From Tricholoma matsutake (Eukaryota > Basidiomycota > Agaricomycetes > Agaricales > Tricholomataceae): DNA of 64,000 bases. The translations under genes were made by a program, and so were the position numbers. The stretch lies in NCBI GenBank assembly GCA_026075535.2, contig AP026544.2, forward strand, positions 310,001 to 374,000, in the 5' to 3' direction. The notes beneath the pieces are model-generated. The model saw nothing but the letters and a program-made list of their open reading frames with translations. It was not told the origin of the DNA and did no database searches. The number at the start of each line of letters is the position of its first letter. Position 1 is the first letter of the stretch. This document shows positions 63,476-64,000 of the stretch, piece by piece.

Positions 63476-64000
63476 CTAGAAGAATAATTTGCAAAATAGT
63501 CTTCTAATGCTCAACATATTTTGCATACACCTTTGTGTTCTAGTAGAAGGGTATTTTGCAAGATACTGCCATCCTCTGGTGGCTTTCAGTCGTCGACAGC
63601 AAAACAATTTCCTGACATTTAACACTCCAAGAAATGGCTCCCCCATGAATAATGAAGGTGTACCCAGAAATAGCATGCCTGTCTTTGGCCATACTCTCAT
63701 CTGCATCTGCATAGCCTGTCAAATCAACCTTCTTTTGCCCATATGACAACCAAAGATCTGTTGTGCCTTTCAAATAGTGAAAAACTCATTTAATGGCCTC
63801 CTGATGAGCAACTCTGTGGTTAGTGGAAAAATGTGAGAGTGTTTGAACAGCAAAAGATATATTGGACAAGTGCCAAGTGATGCATACATAAGGGATCTGA
63901 CAGCTTTGTGGTACAGGATGTCATGCATCTGAGCAAATTTGGCAGTGGTGGCAGGTGACTGAGATGTTGAAAGTTTGATGTGGGTTTCCATGGGCATGGA
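63476..64000 (-). pseudogene. Copia F RT C-terminus and RNase H, open at window edge
   Basis: Minus strand from the edge: MPMETHIKLSTSQSPATTAK, AVRSLMYASLGTCPI, a frame disturbance at about 63780, MKGTTDLWLSYGQKKVDLTG, YADADESMAKDRHAISGYTF, IIHGGAISWSVKCQEIVLLS and TTES, after which the frame breaks (TTESEY expected). It is separated from its probable C-terminus (45322-45550) by elements E and D. Confidence 0.85.

Overview
The window looks like nuclear DNA of a filamentous basidiomycete (Agaricomycetes) with a heavily transposon-expanded genome. The evidence is the set of families present: KDZ transposases with their CxC-type cysteine-cluster partners, a basidiomycete-type laccase relic, 50-65 nt spliceosomal introns with CTAAC-like branch points, chromodomain Ty3/gypsy elements, and a fungal HAD-type drimane terpene cyclase. 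No species can be named; an ectomycorrhizal or similarly repeat-rich mushroom is only a guess. No rRNA, CRISPR, plasmid or bacterial features are seen.

Layout. 0-5 kb: a decayed KDZ transposase (+) with minisatellite expansions and an unassigned downstream ORF. 5.6-6.2 kb: HARBI1-like transposase relic (-). 8.3-9.3 kb: 3' half of a laccase gene with recognisable introns. 10.9-11.5 kb: 3' end of a mariner-like DDE transposase. 12-15.9 kb: a multi-exon gene of an unnamed mushroom multicopy family, split in frame by a 2.1 kb element with hAT-like ends. 16-18.3 kb: KDZ-associated CxC6-like protein and a coiled-coil gene (-) split by a mariner-type MITE. 19.5-32.6 kb: two gypsy elements (family A) in an LTR-internal-LTR-internal array; the first carries a second hAT-like element in its gag. 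32.6-36.1 kb: gypsy B. 36.1-37.7 kb: 3' end of gypsy C (-). 37.7-40.3 kb: a cysteine-cluster gene (-) and a second KDZ remnant (+). 41.6-43.4 kb: the only apparently intact host gene, an AstC-like HAD/terpene cyclase (-). 45-64 kb: a nested pile of minus-strand retroelements: copia F fragments, copia E, copia D, gypsy A copy 3 inside D, and a solo gypsy B LTR inside the A3 LTR.

The most unusual content is a repeat module seen at four loci (6.7, 13.3-13.8, 22.7-23.3 and 45.8 kb): a perfect or near-perfect palindrome immediately followed by a 62-68 nt sequence with all the signals of a spliceosomal intron. In two elements it is tandemly arrayed at about 150 bp and packaged, with GAGCARYTGCTC repeats, C-rich hairpins and a pair of outward-facing tRNA-like sequences, between short terminal inverted repeats with 8-bp target duplications. 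Both empty sites can be reconstructed, one from paralogs within the window.

Decay is dominated by changes at former CpG sites: CGA codons became TGA in one copy and CAA in another. The terpene cyclase block is visibly richer in CpG than the rest, as expected if the repeats are methylated and the gene is not.
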